Shown: positions 16,627-25,407, numbered from the stretch's first letter. The stretch is 45,679 nt of DNA from Bacteroidales bacterium (GCA_021163295.1 JAGGXD010000070.1:1-45679), one strand, 5' to 3'. Notes: generated by a model from the sequence alone, not told the origin. Translations and numbers: made by a program.

Positions 16627-19620
16627 TTAAAAACCAATGTTTACACCAAAAGATACCGATCTGGTTCTAAACCATGTATTTCTCCTGTCGATACCAGGTA
16701 CGAGTGGGTTATTATGTGTTCCCTGATCTGTAGCATTATCTGCATATCTCGGGTTCGGATCCACACCGTCATAACCGGTAATGTAGAACAGGTTATTCCC
16801 AGAAAGATACACCCTGATATTTCTGAATCCCGAACTTTCAGGTAAATCAAAGTTATAGCCTAAACTCATGTTATCAAGAGAAACAAAAGAAGCATTTTCA
16901 ATATGATAACTGGATAAAACACCCGAAGAGTTGTTCAGAAGAGTACCTGACGAACTTCTCATATCCGTTGCCGTTTTTGGCAGGTTATAGGATGTAATCA
17001 TATTTGGCACTTCATAAAAAGCACGATAGGTATTATTGAGGTCATGCCCAAATACACCACGGAAGTAAACATTCAAATCCCAGTTTTTATAAGTAAAATT
17101 GTTGCCCAATCCAAATTGAAAATCAGGTAAACCGTTTCCAACTACCTGCCGGTCATCGGGATCAACAGTACCGTCCCCGTTGGTATCCAGAAGGATCAAA
17201 TTGCCGCCATCATCAATTTCAACGAATGTATGTGCATACAACTGACCGAACGGCTCACCTTCCTCTGCCTTTATCAATGGTACTTGATTTTGCCCGGGTG
17301 AACCCATGTTACCCAGATAGCGTACTCCATATTCTAAATCTGCACCATTAAAAGATCCGGATAGGGATACCAGTGTGTTCTCAAGACTGTAGGAAGATGT
17401 AAAGGATAAGCTATAAGAGAAATCTGTTTCCTCAACGGCATTATAGGTAAGGGCTAGTTCCAAACCGCTGCTTTTTATTTCCCCAAGATTCAACCATGCG
17501 TGATCATAAAGGTTGGGAGGAACCGGTACCTGGTATTCAAATAACAAATCAGTTGTTGTTCTTGTATAAAAGTCAAATGAACCAAACAACTTGGATTCTA
17601 AGAATGAATAATCAAATCCGATATCAAATTCACCTTTCTTTTCCCAGCGTAGATCTGAATTCGCGTTACTCACCGGTGTATAACCGGGAACAAACTCTCC
17701 GTTATAGAAGAAGTTGCCTCCGGGACCCAGGCGAAGCAATGACAGATAACTATCTGAGGGCTGATTTCCTGTTATACCATAATTAACCCGGAATTTGAGG
17801 TTGTCAATAAAACTGGCACCTATAAAATCGGCTAATTCAGCTCCGGCACCAACAGCCGGAAACAGACCCCAACGGTTATCTGCACCAAATCGCGACGAAC
17901 CTTCATATCTGGCACTGGCAGTCACAAACCACATGTCGCTGACATTTACATTGACACGTCCGAAAAATGCGATCAGTTTGTTTGAGTTTTTATAACTTTC
18001 TACCTCGCCAAGCCCATTGTTAAAATCGAGGGCAGCTTCCAGGTTGTTGTATGTAAAAGCATCGGTAATAAAATCACCTCCCCTGGCGTGAAAACCTTCA
18101 TATATAAAATCCTGGTAAGAATAACCACCCAATACGTTGAGGTTCACCGAAGAAGTTATCTCCCCGTTCCATTTGGCAGTCGTTTCAAAAAGTTGATTAT
18201 ATGCATTATCCTGACGCCTTTCAGCCATACCGTTATTGTCCATTCCTGTCCAGTAACTGTTCTTGTCATAATACTGACCCCTTGTAAAATTTTCATTCTG
18301 AATTGAATAAAAAGCGTCAAGGATCAACCCGTCCATGATTTCATAAGCACCTTTTAATGAAAGATTCACACGCTTATCCGTCCCTTCATTAATATTTTGC
18401 TCCAGGATTTGAACAGGGTTATAATAATCGAATAAAACCTGGTTAAAATATCCGTCATAAATGTCATATGCCGCATCATCACTTCTTACAGGAGCTGTTG
18501 GATTGTAAATGGTGGCATAACGAAATGCATCTGTAAAACCGTATTGTGATTCCCTTTGAGTAGCACCCAGATTGAAATCCAAAGTAAGCCGGTCGTTCAA
18601 TGCCTTTTGTGTAAGATTAATCCTTGCGTTAAGCTGAGAGAATCCGGAATTAAGCATAATACCATCAGCATCACGATAGTTGAATGAAGCCCGGTAACTA
18701 GTCTTATCAGTTCCTCCTGACATGGCAAGATTGTGTACTTGTGATAAAGCGTTTTGTGTAATTTCCTTAAACCAGTCAGTATCTCCTCCAAAGTCAGTTC
18801 CCAAACCTGTTTCGGCTGACAATGCCCTCCATTCTGTTGCATTCATTACATTAGTTGTCTTTGCAACCATCTCAGAAGTAACATAACCGTTATAGTCGAT
18901 GTGGGCAGTGCCTTTTCGTCCTTTCTTAGTGGCTATAATAATTACACCACTCGAACCCCTTGTTCCATAAATAGCTGCAGCAGAACCATCCTTTAAAACG
19001 TCCATGGATTCAATGTCGTTTGGATCCACATTATCGAGAGACGCCCCGGGCACACCATCAATAACAAACAATGGCTGGGTATTGGCACCAATGGTGCTCA
19101 TACCCCTCAGGCGAATGTTATACCCTTCATTCGGGTCGCCACCGGCTTTACTTAAAGATAAACCGGCTACTTTACCCTGTATCAATTGTGCAGGATTGTT
19201 AACATAGCCCTGGTTGAACTCGTCAGATTTTACACTGGTAATAGAGCTTGTGGTTTCCTTTTTTTTCTGTGTACCATACCCGATAATAAGAATTTCATCC
19301 AGTGCAGTTACATCAGCGACCAGTACCACGTCGATAGTAGATTGACTGCCGACATTTACCGTTTGAGTAACGAAACCAATAGAAGAGAATACCAGAACTG
19401 CATCCGAACCGGGAACTACAAGACTGTAGTTACCGTCCATATCGGTCACGGTTCCCTGTGTGGTTCCCTGGATCACAATGTTAACCCCGGGAATTGCACC
19501 TTCTTCTTCAGAAGTAACATTACCTGTAATCGTTCTTTCCTGACCGAAAGCGAAACTAATCGCAAAGCCAAAGAGGAGAAGAGGCAATATGCCAATTTTC
19601 CGTAAGATAGAATTACGCAT
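16627..19620 (-). CDS. susC: SusC/RagA family TonB-dependent outer-membrane transporter
   Basis: 997 residues. A signal peptide (about residues 1-26, ending FAFG) is followed by a CarboxypepD_reg-like domain (RTITGNVTSEEEGAIPGVNI, about residues 29-112), the DEILIIGYGTQKKKETTSSI segment typical of SusC, and the plug (LFVIDGVPG, DIESMDVLKDGSAAAIYGTR, GVIIIATKKG). A 22-strand-type barrel follows and ends in aromatic GVNIGF. It imports oligosaccharides with TonB energy together with SusD. It is the first gene of the minus-strand operon. It lacks the extra N-terminal STN domain that would couple it to an anti-sigma factor, which fits control by the adjacent LacI regulator instead. Confidence 0.96.
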   Translation of the reverse strand: MRNSILRKIGILPLLLFGFAISFAFGQERTITGNVTSEEEGAIPGVNIVIQGTTQGTVTDMDGNYSLVVPGSDAVLVFSSIGFVTQTVNVGSQSTIDVVLVADVTALDEILIIGYGTQKKKETTSSITSVKSDEFNQGYVNNPAQLIQGKVAGLSLSKAGGDPNEGYNIRLRGMSTIGANTQPLFVIDGVPGASLDNVDPNDIESMDVLKDGSAAAIYGTRGSSGVIIIATKKGRKGTAHIDYNGYVTSEMVAKTTNVMNATEWRALSAETGLGTDFGGDTDWFKEITQNALSQVHNLAMSGGTDKTSYRASFNYRDADGIMLNSGFSQLNARINLTQKALNDRLTLDFNLGATQRESQYGFTDAFRYATIYNPTAPVRSDDAAYDIYDGYFNQVLFDYYNPVQILEQNINEGTDKRVNLSLKGAYEIMDGLILDAFYSIQNENFTRGQYYDKNSYWTGMDNNGMAERRQDNAYNQLFETTAKWNGEITSSVNLNVLGGYSYQDFIYEGFHARGGDFITDAFTYNNLEAALDFNNGLGEVESYKNSNKLIAFFGRVNVNVSDMWFVTASARYEGSSRFGADNRWGLFPAVGAGAELADFIGASFIDNLKFRVNYGITGNQPSDSYLSLLRLGPGGNFFYNGEFVPGYTPVSNANSDLRWEKKGEFDIGFDYSFLESKLFGSFDFYTRTTTDLLFEYQVPVPPNLYDHAWLNLGEIKSSGLELALTYNAVEETDFSYSLSFTSSYSLENTLVSLSGSFNGADLEYGVRYLGNMGSPGQNQVPLIKAEEGEPFGQLYAHTFVEIDDGGNLILLDTNGDGTVDPDDRQVVGNGLPDFQFGLGNNFTYKNWDLNVYFRGVFGHDLNNTYRAFYEVPNMITSYNLPKTATDMRSSSGTLLNNSSGVLSSYHIENASFVSLDNMSLGYNFDLPESSGFRNIRVYLSGNNLFYITGYDGVDPNPRYADNATDQGTHNNPLVPGIDRRNTWFRTRSVSFGVNIGF

Positions 19621-19769
19621 AATTAAGTTATTTTAAGGTTAGAAATTAAAAATATATAGTTAAAGTCGTTTATTTATATATTACTTTTTAACATTTTTTA
19701 ACAATTATAATACATATTATCTATATAACCCAATAAATTTGAGGTAAATAATCAAAATATTAATGCAAT

Positions 19770-19792
19770 CGTTTCCGCAAACGTTTGAAACG
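19770..19792. promoter_or_regulatory. Candidate LacI-family operator upstream of susC
   Basis: The perfect palindrome CAAACGTTTG (19,778-19,787) has the central CG typical of LacI-family operators. It is embedded in an outer inverted pair GTTTC (19,771-19,775) and GAAAC (19,787-19,791) with a slightly shifted centre. It overlaps the position of a possible -33 box for susC, so binding would block transcription. The neighbouring LacI-family protein is the obvious binder. Confidence 0.6.
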
Positions 19793-19960
19793 AAAATTTA
19801 ATAAATAGCAGAATAAAGACAGATAGTTTTTTCAAAGTAAAATGCTTCAATTTTATAGTTTGAATTACAATATCAAAAAATTAAATGCAATTTCAATCAT
19901 ACGCATACCCAAAGTGCCTTTAATACGACGGGCAGGTTTGATAATCGATATTTGGATATT

Positions 19961-20006
19961 ATTTGTAATTTGTAATTTATAATTTGTAATTTGTAATTTT
20001 TAATTT
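19961..20006 (+). repeat. Degenerate heptamer array (ATTTGTA)n
   Basis: Six and a half copies in exact register of 7 nt: ATTTGTA, ATTTGTA, ATTTATA, ATTTGTA, ATTTGTA, ATTTTTA, ATTT. It lies 40 bp before the start of the LacI-type gene. Confidence 0.85.
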
Positions 20007-20045
20007 ACTCATTGGTTCTATAGTTCAAAATTTGTTATATTATTT

Positions 20046-21062
20046 ATGACACAGGGCAGAGTTACTATAAAAGATATTGCCAGGGAGCTGAAAATTTCTC
20101 CATCCACCGTTTCAAGAGCTCTTAAAGATCACCCGGATATTAGTCGGGAAACTAAAAAGAAGGTGAAAGAACTTGCAGGGGAACTGAATTATATTCCTGA
20201 TCCTATCGCGTTAAGTTTGAAAAGCCGGAAAAGCAAAATTATTGGGGTTATAATCCCCGAGATCGTTCATTATTTCTTTTCTTCCGTGATAAGTGGCATT
20301 GAAGATATAGCGTATAGTTCGGGATATAATGTTATGTTTTGCCAATCTGGAGAAACCTGGGAACGGGAGGTGAAAAATGTAGAAACTATGTTATCAAGCA
20401 GGGTTGAGGGGATACTTGCTTCAGTTTCAAAAACAACAACAAACTTTGATCATTTCAGGAAAATATTAGAATCAGGCGTTCCGCTTGTTTTTTATGATAG
20501 AATATGTAAAGAGCTTGAAACCGACCGTGTGGTTGTAAATGATTACCGGGGCGCTTTCGATGCAACGGAACATCTGATCAATGTAGGATGCAGGAATATT
20601 ATTCATTTAGCCACTACCGACGATCTTGAAATTGGAAAAGAAAGGAAAAGGGGTTTTGTCGATGCTATATGTAAAAGTGGTAATAAAGTCAGGGAGGAAC
20701 AAATTCTGAAATGTGATACTATTGCTGATGCAAGAGATCTTATTCCAGGGCTTTTTTCGTTAGCTAATCCGCCTGATGGTATTTTCGCAGTGAATGATCT
20801 GACAGCTGCGGAAACCATGATCATTGCCAAAGAACATGGAATAAAGATACCGGAAGACCTTGCTATTGTGGGTTTTACTAACGGCCAAATTGCACAGTTA
20901 ACTGATCCTCGTCTCAGTTCAGTAGAACAATTTGGATATAATATAGGGCGCGAGGCAGTTAAGTTACTTATTAAACGGCTTGAAACAGTGCCGAACAATT
21001 ATCCGGTTGAAACAAAGATTATAAAAACGAAACTGATTGTTAAGGGTTCGTCAAGGAGATGA
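20046..21062 (+). CDS. LacI-family transcriptional regulator
   Basis: 338 residues. An N-terminal LacI helix-turn-helix lies at residues 6-26 (VTIKDIARELKISPSTVSRA), with the hinge at about residues 45-62 (IPDPIALSLKSRKSKIIGVI). A periplasmic-binding-protein-like effector domain follows (IIPEIVHYFFSSVISGIEDIA, MLSSRVEGILAS, PLVFYDRI, GFVDAI, PDGIFAVNDLTAA, IVGFTNGQIAQLTDPRLSSVEQFGY in part). LacI-type repressors release DNA on binding a sugar. The gene is divergent from susC and probably controls the susCD-ASPIC operon through the CAAACGTTTG palindrome. It is followed closely by the TIM-barrel gene on the same strand. Confidence 0.95.
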   Translation: MTQGRVTIKDIARELKISPSTVSRALKDHPDISRETKKKVKELAGELNYIPDPIALSLKSRKSKIIGVIIPEIVHYFFSSVISGIEDIAYSSGYNVMFCQSGETWEREVKNVETMLSSRVEGILASVSKTTTNFDHFRKILESGVPLVFYDRICKELETDRVVVNDYRGAFDATEHLINVGCRNIIHLATTDDLEIGKERKRGFVDAICKSGNKVREEQILKCDTIADARDLIPGLFSLANPPDGIFAVNDLTAAETMIIAKEHGIKIPEDLAIVGFTNGQIAQLTDPRLSSVEQFGYNIGREAVKLLIKRLETVPNNYPVETKIIKTKLIVKGSSRR

Positions 21063-21091
21063 GGTTAGTAATAATTAAAGTTTTAAATAAA

Positions 21092-22021
21092 ATGAAAAGA
21101 AGAAAATTTTTGAAAAACACATTCTTAGGCGCCGCAGCTTTATCCGCTCCCACATTAATGACATATGGCACAAATCCATTAAATAATCTAAAATTATCCT
21201 TAGCACAATGGTCATTACACCGGAATTTTAATAATGGGAACCTCGATCCGAATGATTTTGCCGGTATAGCAATCAATACTTATGGCATAAATGCTGTTGA
21301 ATATGTAAATCAATTTTACATGGATTCGGGAGAAGATGAAAAATTCTGGATCAATATGAAAAAACGTGCTGATGATGTTAATGTTAAAAGTATGTTAATT
21401 ATGGTTGATGATGAGGGTGATCTTGGGATTGCCAATGATAAGGAAAGGCAAAAATCAATTGAAAATCATTATAAGTGGGTAAATGCAGCCAAAATCCTGG
21501 GATGTCATTCGGTTAGAGTAAACGCATTTGGTGAGGAATCAAAAGAAGCTTATCGTACAGCAATAATAGATAGTATGGGTCGGTTATCTGACTATGCTGC
21601 CAAAGAAAACATCAATATTATTATTGAAAATCATGGTTTGTTTAGTTCAGATGCAAAATTAATAACGGGAATTATTAAGCAGGTTAATAAACCAAATTTC
21701 GGGACTATTCCGGACTTCGGTAACTGGTGCCTCAGTGCGAAGTGGGGAACCACTCAGGGTGAATGTAGTGAAGCATATGATATGTACCAGGGAGTATCTG
21801 AATTTTTACCTTTTGCAAAAGCTGTTAGTGCCAAATCGTATAATTTTAATGATAAGGGAGAAAACACAAAAATTGATTATTATAAAATGCTTAAAATTGT
21901 TAAGGACTCAGGATACAATGGGCATATTGGCATAGAATACGAAGGAACAATACTTAGTGAACATGAAGGAATACTCGCCACAAAAGCATTAATAGAAAAA
22001 GTCTGGGAAAGCCTGGAGTAA
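21092..22021 (+). CDS. Exported sugar isomerase/epimerase-like TIM-barrel protein
   Basis: 309 residues from ATG 21092. The N terminus (MKRRKFLKNTFLGAAALSAP) resembles a twin-arginine signal, with R-R-K-F-L-K followed by a hydrophobic segment, so export in folded form is likely. The mature part is an AP-endonuclease-2/xylose-isomerase-like TIM barrel (LAQWSLHRNF, GINAVEYVNQF, HSVRVNAFG, INIIIENHG, FGTIPDFGNW, AKSYNFND, GHIGIEYEG), with acidic and His residues suited to metal binding. An ATG at 21059 overlaps the lacI stop but would bury the signal. It is co-directional with the LacI gene and may act on a sugar released by the locus. The reaction is unknown. Confidence 0.85.
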   Translation: MKRRKFLKNTFLGAAALSAPTLMTYGTNPLNNLKLSLAQWSLHRNFNNGNLDPNDFAGIAINTYGINAVEYVNQFYMDSGEDEKFWINMKKRADDVNVKSMLIMVDDEGDLGIANDKERQKSIENHYKWVNAAKILGCHSVRVNAFGEESKEAYRTAIIDSMGRLSDYAAKENINIIIENHGLFSSDAKLITGIIKQVNKPNFGTIPDFGNWCLSAKWGTTQGECSEAYDMYQGVSEFLPFAKAVSAKSYNFNDKGENTKIDYYKMLKIVKDSGYNGHIGIEYEGTILSEHEGILATKALIEKVWESLE

Positions 22022-22181
22022 AAAGTGAGCGGTTTGAAGCGTTAAATACATTACCACATTTTGGGTAAAACCAATTACCCTAACAATCCTTTCCGGTTTT
22101 CGATCCTGACAAAAACCATCAAAGATCAATCAGGTTAACAGGATGCGATTATTCAATTGACGATTGGCCGATCACTCCTTT

Positions 22182-22211
22182 GTAAAATAAAAAAGCCGAC
22201 ATTAGCCGGCT
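22182..22211 (-). terminator. Rho-independent terminator of tRNA-Gln
   Basis: On the minus strand AGCCGGC, loop TAAT, GTCGGCT form a 7-bp stem with one G-U wobble, followed by TTTTTTATTTTA. The wobble pairs only in minus-strand RNA (it would be A-C on the other strand), which sets the orientation. It begins just past the 3' end of the tRNA. Confidence 0.8.
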
Positions 22212-22217
22212 TATCTG

Positions 22218-22290
22218 TTGTCCCACTAGGGCTCGAACCTAGACTCTTCTGAACCAAAATCAGATGTGTTGCCAATTACACTATGGGACA
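22218..22290 (-). tRNA. tRNA-Gln (anticodon UUG)
   Basis: A full cloverleaf on the minus strand. The acceptor TGTCCCA pairs with TGGGACA, the anticodon stem TCTGA pairs with TCAGA around the loop TTTTGGT (anticodon TTG), and the T arm is CTAGG-TTCGAGC-CCTAG. The discriminator is A. CCA is not encoded. Confidence 0.95.
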
Positions 22291-22350
22291 AGCTTATTCT
22301 ATAAAACTGTGCAAAATTACAAAAAAAAATATAACTCCAAATTTTTTATT

Positions 22351-22366
22351 CTGGGCACAGTCGAAG
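22351..22366 (+). repeat. Decayed copy of a CTGAGCACAGTCGAAG-type dispersed repeat
   Basis: CTGGGCACAGTCGAAG differs at two positions from the reverse complement of the sequence at 27,576-27,591. It lies 60 bp from the tRNA-Gln gene, between it and the GYD gene. I recognise the motif as part of a dispersed intergenic repeat seen in many Bacteroidota. Confidence 0.5.
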
Positions 22367-22402
22367 AGAAGGCACTGAGTAGTTACTAATTGTATTATTA
22401 CA

Positions 22403-22699
22403 TTAAATCTCCCTGGTTAATTCAAGGAATCTTTTATAGGGAATTGCCGGATGACTCTGTGCCTGGAAAGCACCGTTTGCCTGACTTATTAGTGAAACTT
22501 TAGCAGCAGTTTCTTCGTCAGGTGCCTCGTAAATATCCAGGAAGTCAAACTCGCCAAGTAACGCGTAATGGGCAAGAAATTTCACCTCCGGGCATTTTTC
22601 CCTGACCTGATCAAGCCAGTTCCGGCCAATCTTAGTCCTGTCCCTAATTTGTTTTGTAAGATCGGGCGATAGTTTGGTAAGTAAAATGTAAGTCTTCAT
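22403..22699 (-). CDS. GYD domain-containing protein
   Basis: 98 residues that look like one compact ferredoxin-like alpha/beta barrel subunit of the GYD type: MKTYILLTKLSPDLTKQI, then LAHYALLGEFDFLDIYEAPDEETAAKVS with the G-x-F/Y-D core. The biochemical function of the family is not established. The start has an unusually strong ribosome binding site for this genome (GGAGGTT, positions 22,703-22,709). It lies downstream of the PspC operon on the same strand but with its own signal, so it may be separately expressed. Confidence 0.88.
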   Translation of the reverse strand: MKTYILLTKLSPDLTKQIRDRTKIGRNWLDQVREKCPEVKFLAHYALLGEFDFLDIYEAPDEETAAKVSLISQANGAFQAQSHPAIPYKRFLELTREI

Positions 22700-22749
22700 A
22701 ATAACCTCCGGTTTTTGTTAGGCAAGTTACTAAAAAAAAGGGATATTTT

Positions 22750-24339
22750 TTATTCATTAACAGGCGGATAGCTGAAGCCAAACTGTGTTAGTCCGTCAGT
22801 ATGCATTATCCATTTCTTGTCAACCATATCATAATCATACGTATTAGATGTGTTATTTATATTATAAATTATTTTTGTCATACTTTTATCAAAATAAACC
22901 ACTTTTCCAACAGGTAAGTTTAGCCTGAGTTTAACATGAGGGATTCTCCATTGTTCTCCATTGGGGAGCCGGTAATATGAGTCAAATATTAGTAAAGAGT
23001 CTTTTTGCTCCCAGTTGTAAATAAGGTTTTTTGCATTTTCAACCGCCGATCTATAGGTAGAACCATTTGATCTTTTCTGAACCTCCAGCTCAATTATTTC
23101 CGAGCCTCCTTTCCTGATATCAAACTCGGGCTTTCCGAATACTTCATTGGTGGACTTGTCAAGATAAATTCCAACATTATCAATTTCGATATAAAATTTG
23201 TCGGATTCAAAAGGTTTTTTGGAAAACTCATTAACCTTAAGGTAAAGAGTGTCTGAGGGCAAACCGGTTATCCGAAATGTGTTTTTTACCCTTGCAACCT
23301 CAGAGAAATTAATTCCTTCAACTGCTGATATAGTAAACAGGCAAATAACACTTAGCAACCACAATACAAATGCCGTAAGTCCTATTACTTTGTCGTTGGC
23401 TTTGAACCTGAAGACAAGTTTTATTCCCCCGTAAATTAATGCAAGAAGTGGAATCCCAATAGCAAGAATAAGGGTTATCATGATGAATGTCACATTTTTA
23501 CCATGAGTGAATATTCCAAGCATGTCGGGGAAATAGAAGTAATCCATATCCATAAAGTCGGGCAAAAAGAATGTATGCCTGAATAAAAAGAGGCTAATAA
23601 AAGCGAGAAGTGTAAAAAATCCGGCGATAATGAAACTAATACCAATGATCATTAATATGATCTTCAGAAAAACAACAATCACATTTCCTATTCCGTGGAA
23701 AACATCAGAAACGGCATCTTTTGACCGGTGATACCCTTTGGAATCTTTAATTTTACTAAAATTTTCTTTAACATTTTGATATTCTTTTTTTACCGATCGT
23801 TCAATATTCTGAACTGTAATATTTTCGCCCCTCATTTCCAGTTTCTGGGCAGTTGTTTCGGCTTTAGGGATAATGATCCAAAGAATAAGATACATAAGTA
23901 AACCGGTGCCATACACCAAAAACAATACAACGAATAACACCCTGAACCAGATAGGATCTATCCCGAAATATGTTCCCAGTCCGCTGCAAACACCTCCAAG
24001 GATTGAGTTGTCAGGGTCTCTGTAGAGTCTCTTCCCTGCTTTAAATTTTACTGTAACCGGTTCTTCTTCCTGTTCCCCTTCGTAATAATCTTCAGGTTCC
24101 CCCATAATCTCTTTCATTTTATCAATATCCTGTATATTGATTACCTGTTTTTCATTCTTTATTTCAGACTGAAGTATTTCCGCTATTCTTGATTCAATAT
24201 CTGATATAATTTCGTCTCCCTCTTCAAGATGACCAAATTTTGCAGTAAGTGCACTTAGATATTTTTTCAGTTTTTCATATGCATCTTCATCAATATGAAA
24301 AATAATGCCTCCAAGGTTTATTTTTATTGTCTTTTTCAT
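22750..24339 (-). CDS. Long PspC-domain membrane protein
   Basis: 529 residues. Residues 1-90 form a cytosolic domain shared with the 199-aa paralogue upstream (TIKINLGGIIFHIDEDAYEKL, SDIESRIAEIL, MGEPEDY). A PspC domain follows at about 105-165 (RLYRDPDNSILGGVCSGLGTYF, RVLFVVLFLVYGTGLLMYLI), then ENITVQNIERSVKKEYQNVK, three further membrane spans at about 215-330, and a C-terminal beta-rich extracytoplasmic domain (FRITGLPSDTLYLKVNEF onwards). PspC domains are linked to envelope-stress signalling. The start codon overlaps the PadR stop by one base (TAATG), so the two are translationally coupled. Confidence 0.9.
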   Translation of the reverse strand: MKKTIKINLGGIIFHIDEDAYEKLKKYLSALTAKFGHLEEGDEIISDIESRIAEILQSEIKNEKQVINIQDIDKMKEIMGEPEDYYEGEQEEEPVTVKFKAGKRLYRDPDNSILGGVCSGLGTYFGIDPIWFRVLFVVLFLVYGTGLLMYLILWIIIPKAETTAQKLEMRGENITVQNIERSVKKEYQNVKENFSKIKDSKGYHRSKDAVSDVFHGIGNVIVVFLKIILMIIGISFIIAGFFTLLAFISLFLFRHTFFLPDFMDMDYFYFPDMLGIFTHGKNVTFIMITLILAIGIPLLALIYGGIKLVFRFKANDKVIGLTAFVLWLLSVICLFTISAVEGINFSEVARVKNTFRITGLPSDTLYLKVNEFSKKPFESDKFYIEIDNVGIYLDKSTNEVFGKPEFDIRKGGSEIIELEVQKRSNGSTYRSAVENAKNLIYNWEQKDSLLIFDSYYRLPNGEQWRIPHVKLRLNLPVGKVVYFDKSMTKIIYNINNTSNTYDYDMVDKKWIMHTDGLTQFGFSYPPVNE

Positions 24340-24689
24340 TACTTCTGTTTTTCAAGGGTTTGCTTTTTGTTTCGGATAAGACTTACTGCTTTAACAAGGT
24401 CATTCCATGAGTTGTCAAGTTCCTTAAGGAAACTTTTTCCTGTATCAGTAAGTTCATAATATTTTCTGGGTGGGCCTTGTGTTGATTCTTCCCACCGGTA
24501 GCTTAATAGTCCGGCATTTTTTTGTCGTGTAAGTAAAGGATAAAGAGTTCCTTCAACAACAATTACTTTTGCCTCCTTCAGCTCCTGGATAATGTCTGAG
24601 GTATAGCGGGAATCCTTGGAAAGTATAGCAAGTATACAGTACTCCAGAACACCTTTCTTCATTTGGGCTTTTGTGTTATCAAGGTTCAT
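24339..24689 (-). CDS. PadR-family transcriptional regulator
   Basis: 116 residues containing one winged-helix domain: KGVLEYCILAILSKDSRYTS, IIQELKEAKVIVVEGTLYPL, LLTRQKNAGLLSYRW and the wing GPPRKYYELTDTGKSF, then a short C-terminal helix for dimerisation. PadR proteins usually repress membrane or transport genes. Being sandwiched between two PspC-type genes suggests it controls its own operon. Candidate target sites with GTAC-centred palindromes lie upstream of the first gene. Confidence 0.95.
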   Translation of the reverse strand: MNLDNTKAQMKKGVLEYCILAILSKDSRYTSDIIQELKEAKVIVVEGTLYPLLTRQKNAGLLSYRWEESTQGPPRKYYELTDTGKSFLKELDNSWNDLVKAVSLIRNKKQTLEKQK

Positions 24690-24727
24690 TTTATTTGTTT
24701 TTCAGTTATTAAATATTATTTCAGTTC

Positions 24728-25327
24728 TTATAAATTCATATTATTTTTCACATTGTTAAACTCCTCTTTGAAGGCTTTTCCGATATTGGACACATTTACT
24801 TTTTCGCCCATCATTTCAAGTTTCTGAGCTTTTGTTTTTGCCTCAGGTAAAACAATCCAGAGGATAATATAAATTATTAACCCTGTACCGAATCCCAGGA
24901 AAGCTATTACAAACAGGATGCGTAGTATTATCGGATCTATTTGCCAGTAAGCTGACATTCCTGAACAGACACCACCCAGTATCCGGTTATCCGGATCGCG
25001 ATACATTCTGCGGTAGCCTGATGGTCCGAATCGTTCCCTTTGCTTATGGGTTGATTCATTTTCGGTTTCCCCGAATTGCTCAGGTCCACCCATTACATCT
25101 ATTATATCGTTTACATCTTTCGATGTGATAACCTTTTTGTAATCGGTGATCCTTTCATTAAATAACTCTGCAATTCTTGCCTCAATATCATTCATTATTT
25201 CTTTACTTTCTTCTCTGTCGGAAAAACAACTTTCTATTTGTGTGAGGTAAGCTTGCAATTCCCTGTAGGCATCATCATCAATATTGAAAACAATACCTCC
25301 CAGGTTAATACTAATAGCTCTTTTCAT
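24728..25327 (-). CDS. Short PspC-domain membrane protein
   Basis: 199 residues, paralogous to the N-terminal third of the 529-aa protein. A cytosolic domain (INLGGIVFNIDDDAYRELQA, MNDIEARIAELF, VMGGPEQFGE) is followed by PspC (YRDPDNRILGGVCSGMSAYW, LRILFVIAFLGFGTGLIIYI) and a conserved tail (AKTKAQKLEMMGEKVNVSNIGKAFKEE in part). It is the first gene of the PspC-PadR-PspC unit. It stops where the longer protein continues into extra membrane spans, so it may be a regulator or partner of that protein. Confidence 0.9.
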   Translation of the reverse strand: MKRAISINLGGIVFNIDDDAYRELQAYLTQIESCFSDREESKEIMNDIEARIAELFNERITDYKKVITSKDVNDIIDVMGGPEQFGETENESTHKQRERFGPSGYRRMYRDPDNRILGGVCSGMSAYWQIDPIILRILFVIAFLGFGTGLIIYIILWIVLPEAKTKAQKLEMMGEKVNVSNIGKAFKEEFNNVKNNMNL

Positions 25328-25407
25328 AGGTTTAAATTTTTATTTTAATGAAACATATTTGATAGACCATAAATTTATTGTTTTACAGGATAATATCGGG
25401 TTGTTCT

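Larger units (their letters stand above)
19621..20045. other. Divergent regulatory region between susC and lacI-type gene
   Basis: This 425-bp AT-rich stretch has no convincing gene. It holds the susC leader, a LacI-type operator candidate near 19,770-19,792, a near-consensus minus-strand -7 element (ATATTTTG at 19,753-19,760) with a TTTG box 17 nt upstream that overlaps the operator, and a heptamer array before the regulator gene. The susC leader would be about 130 nt if that promoter is used. Confidence 0.6.
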
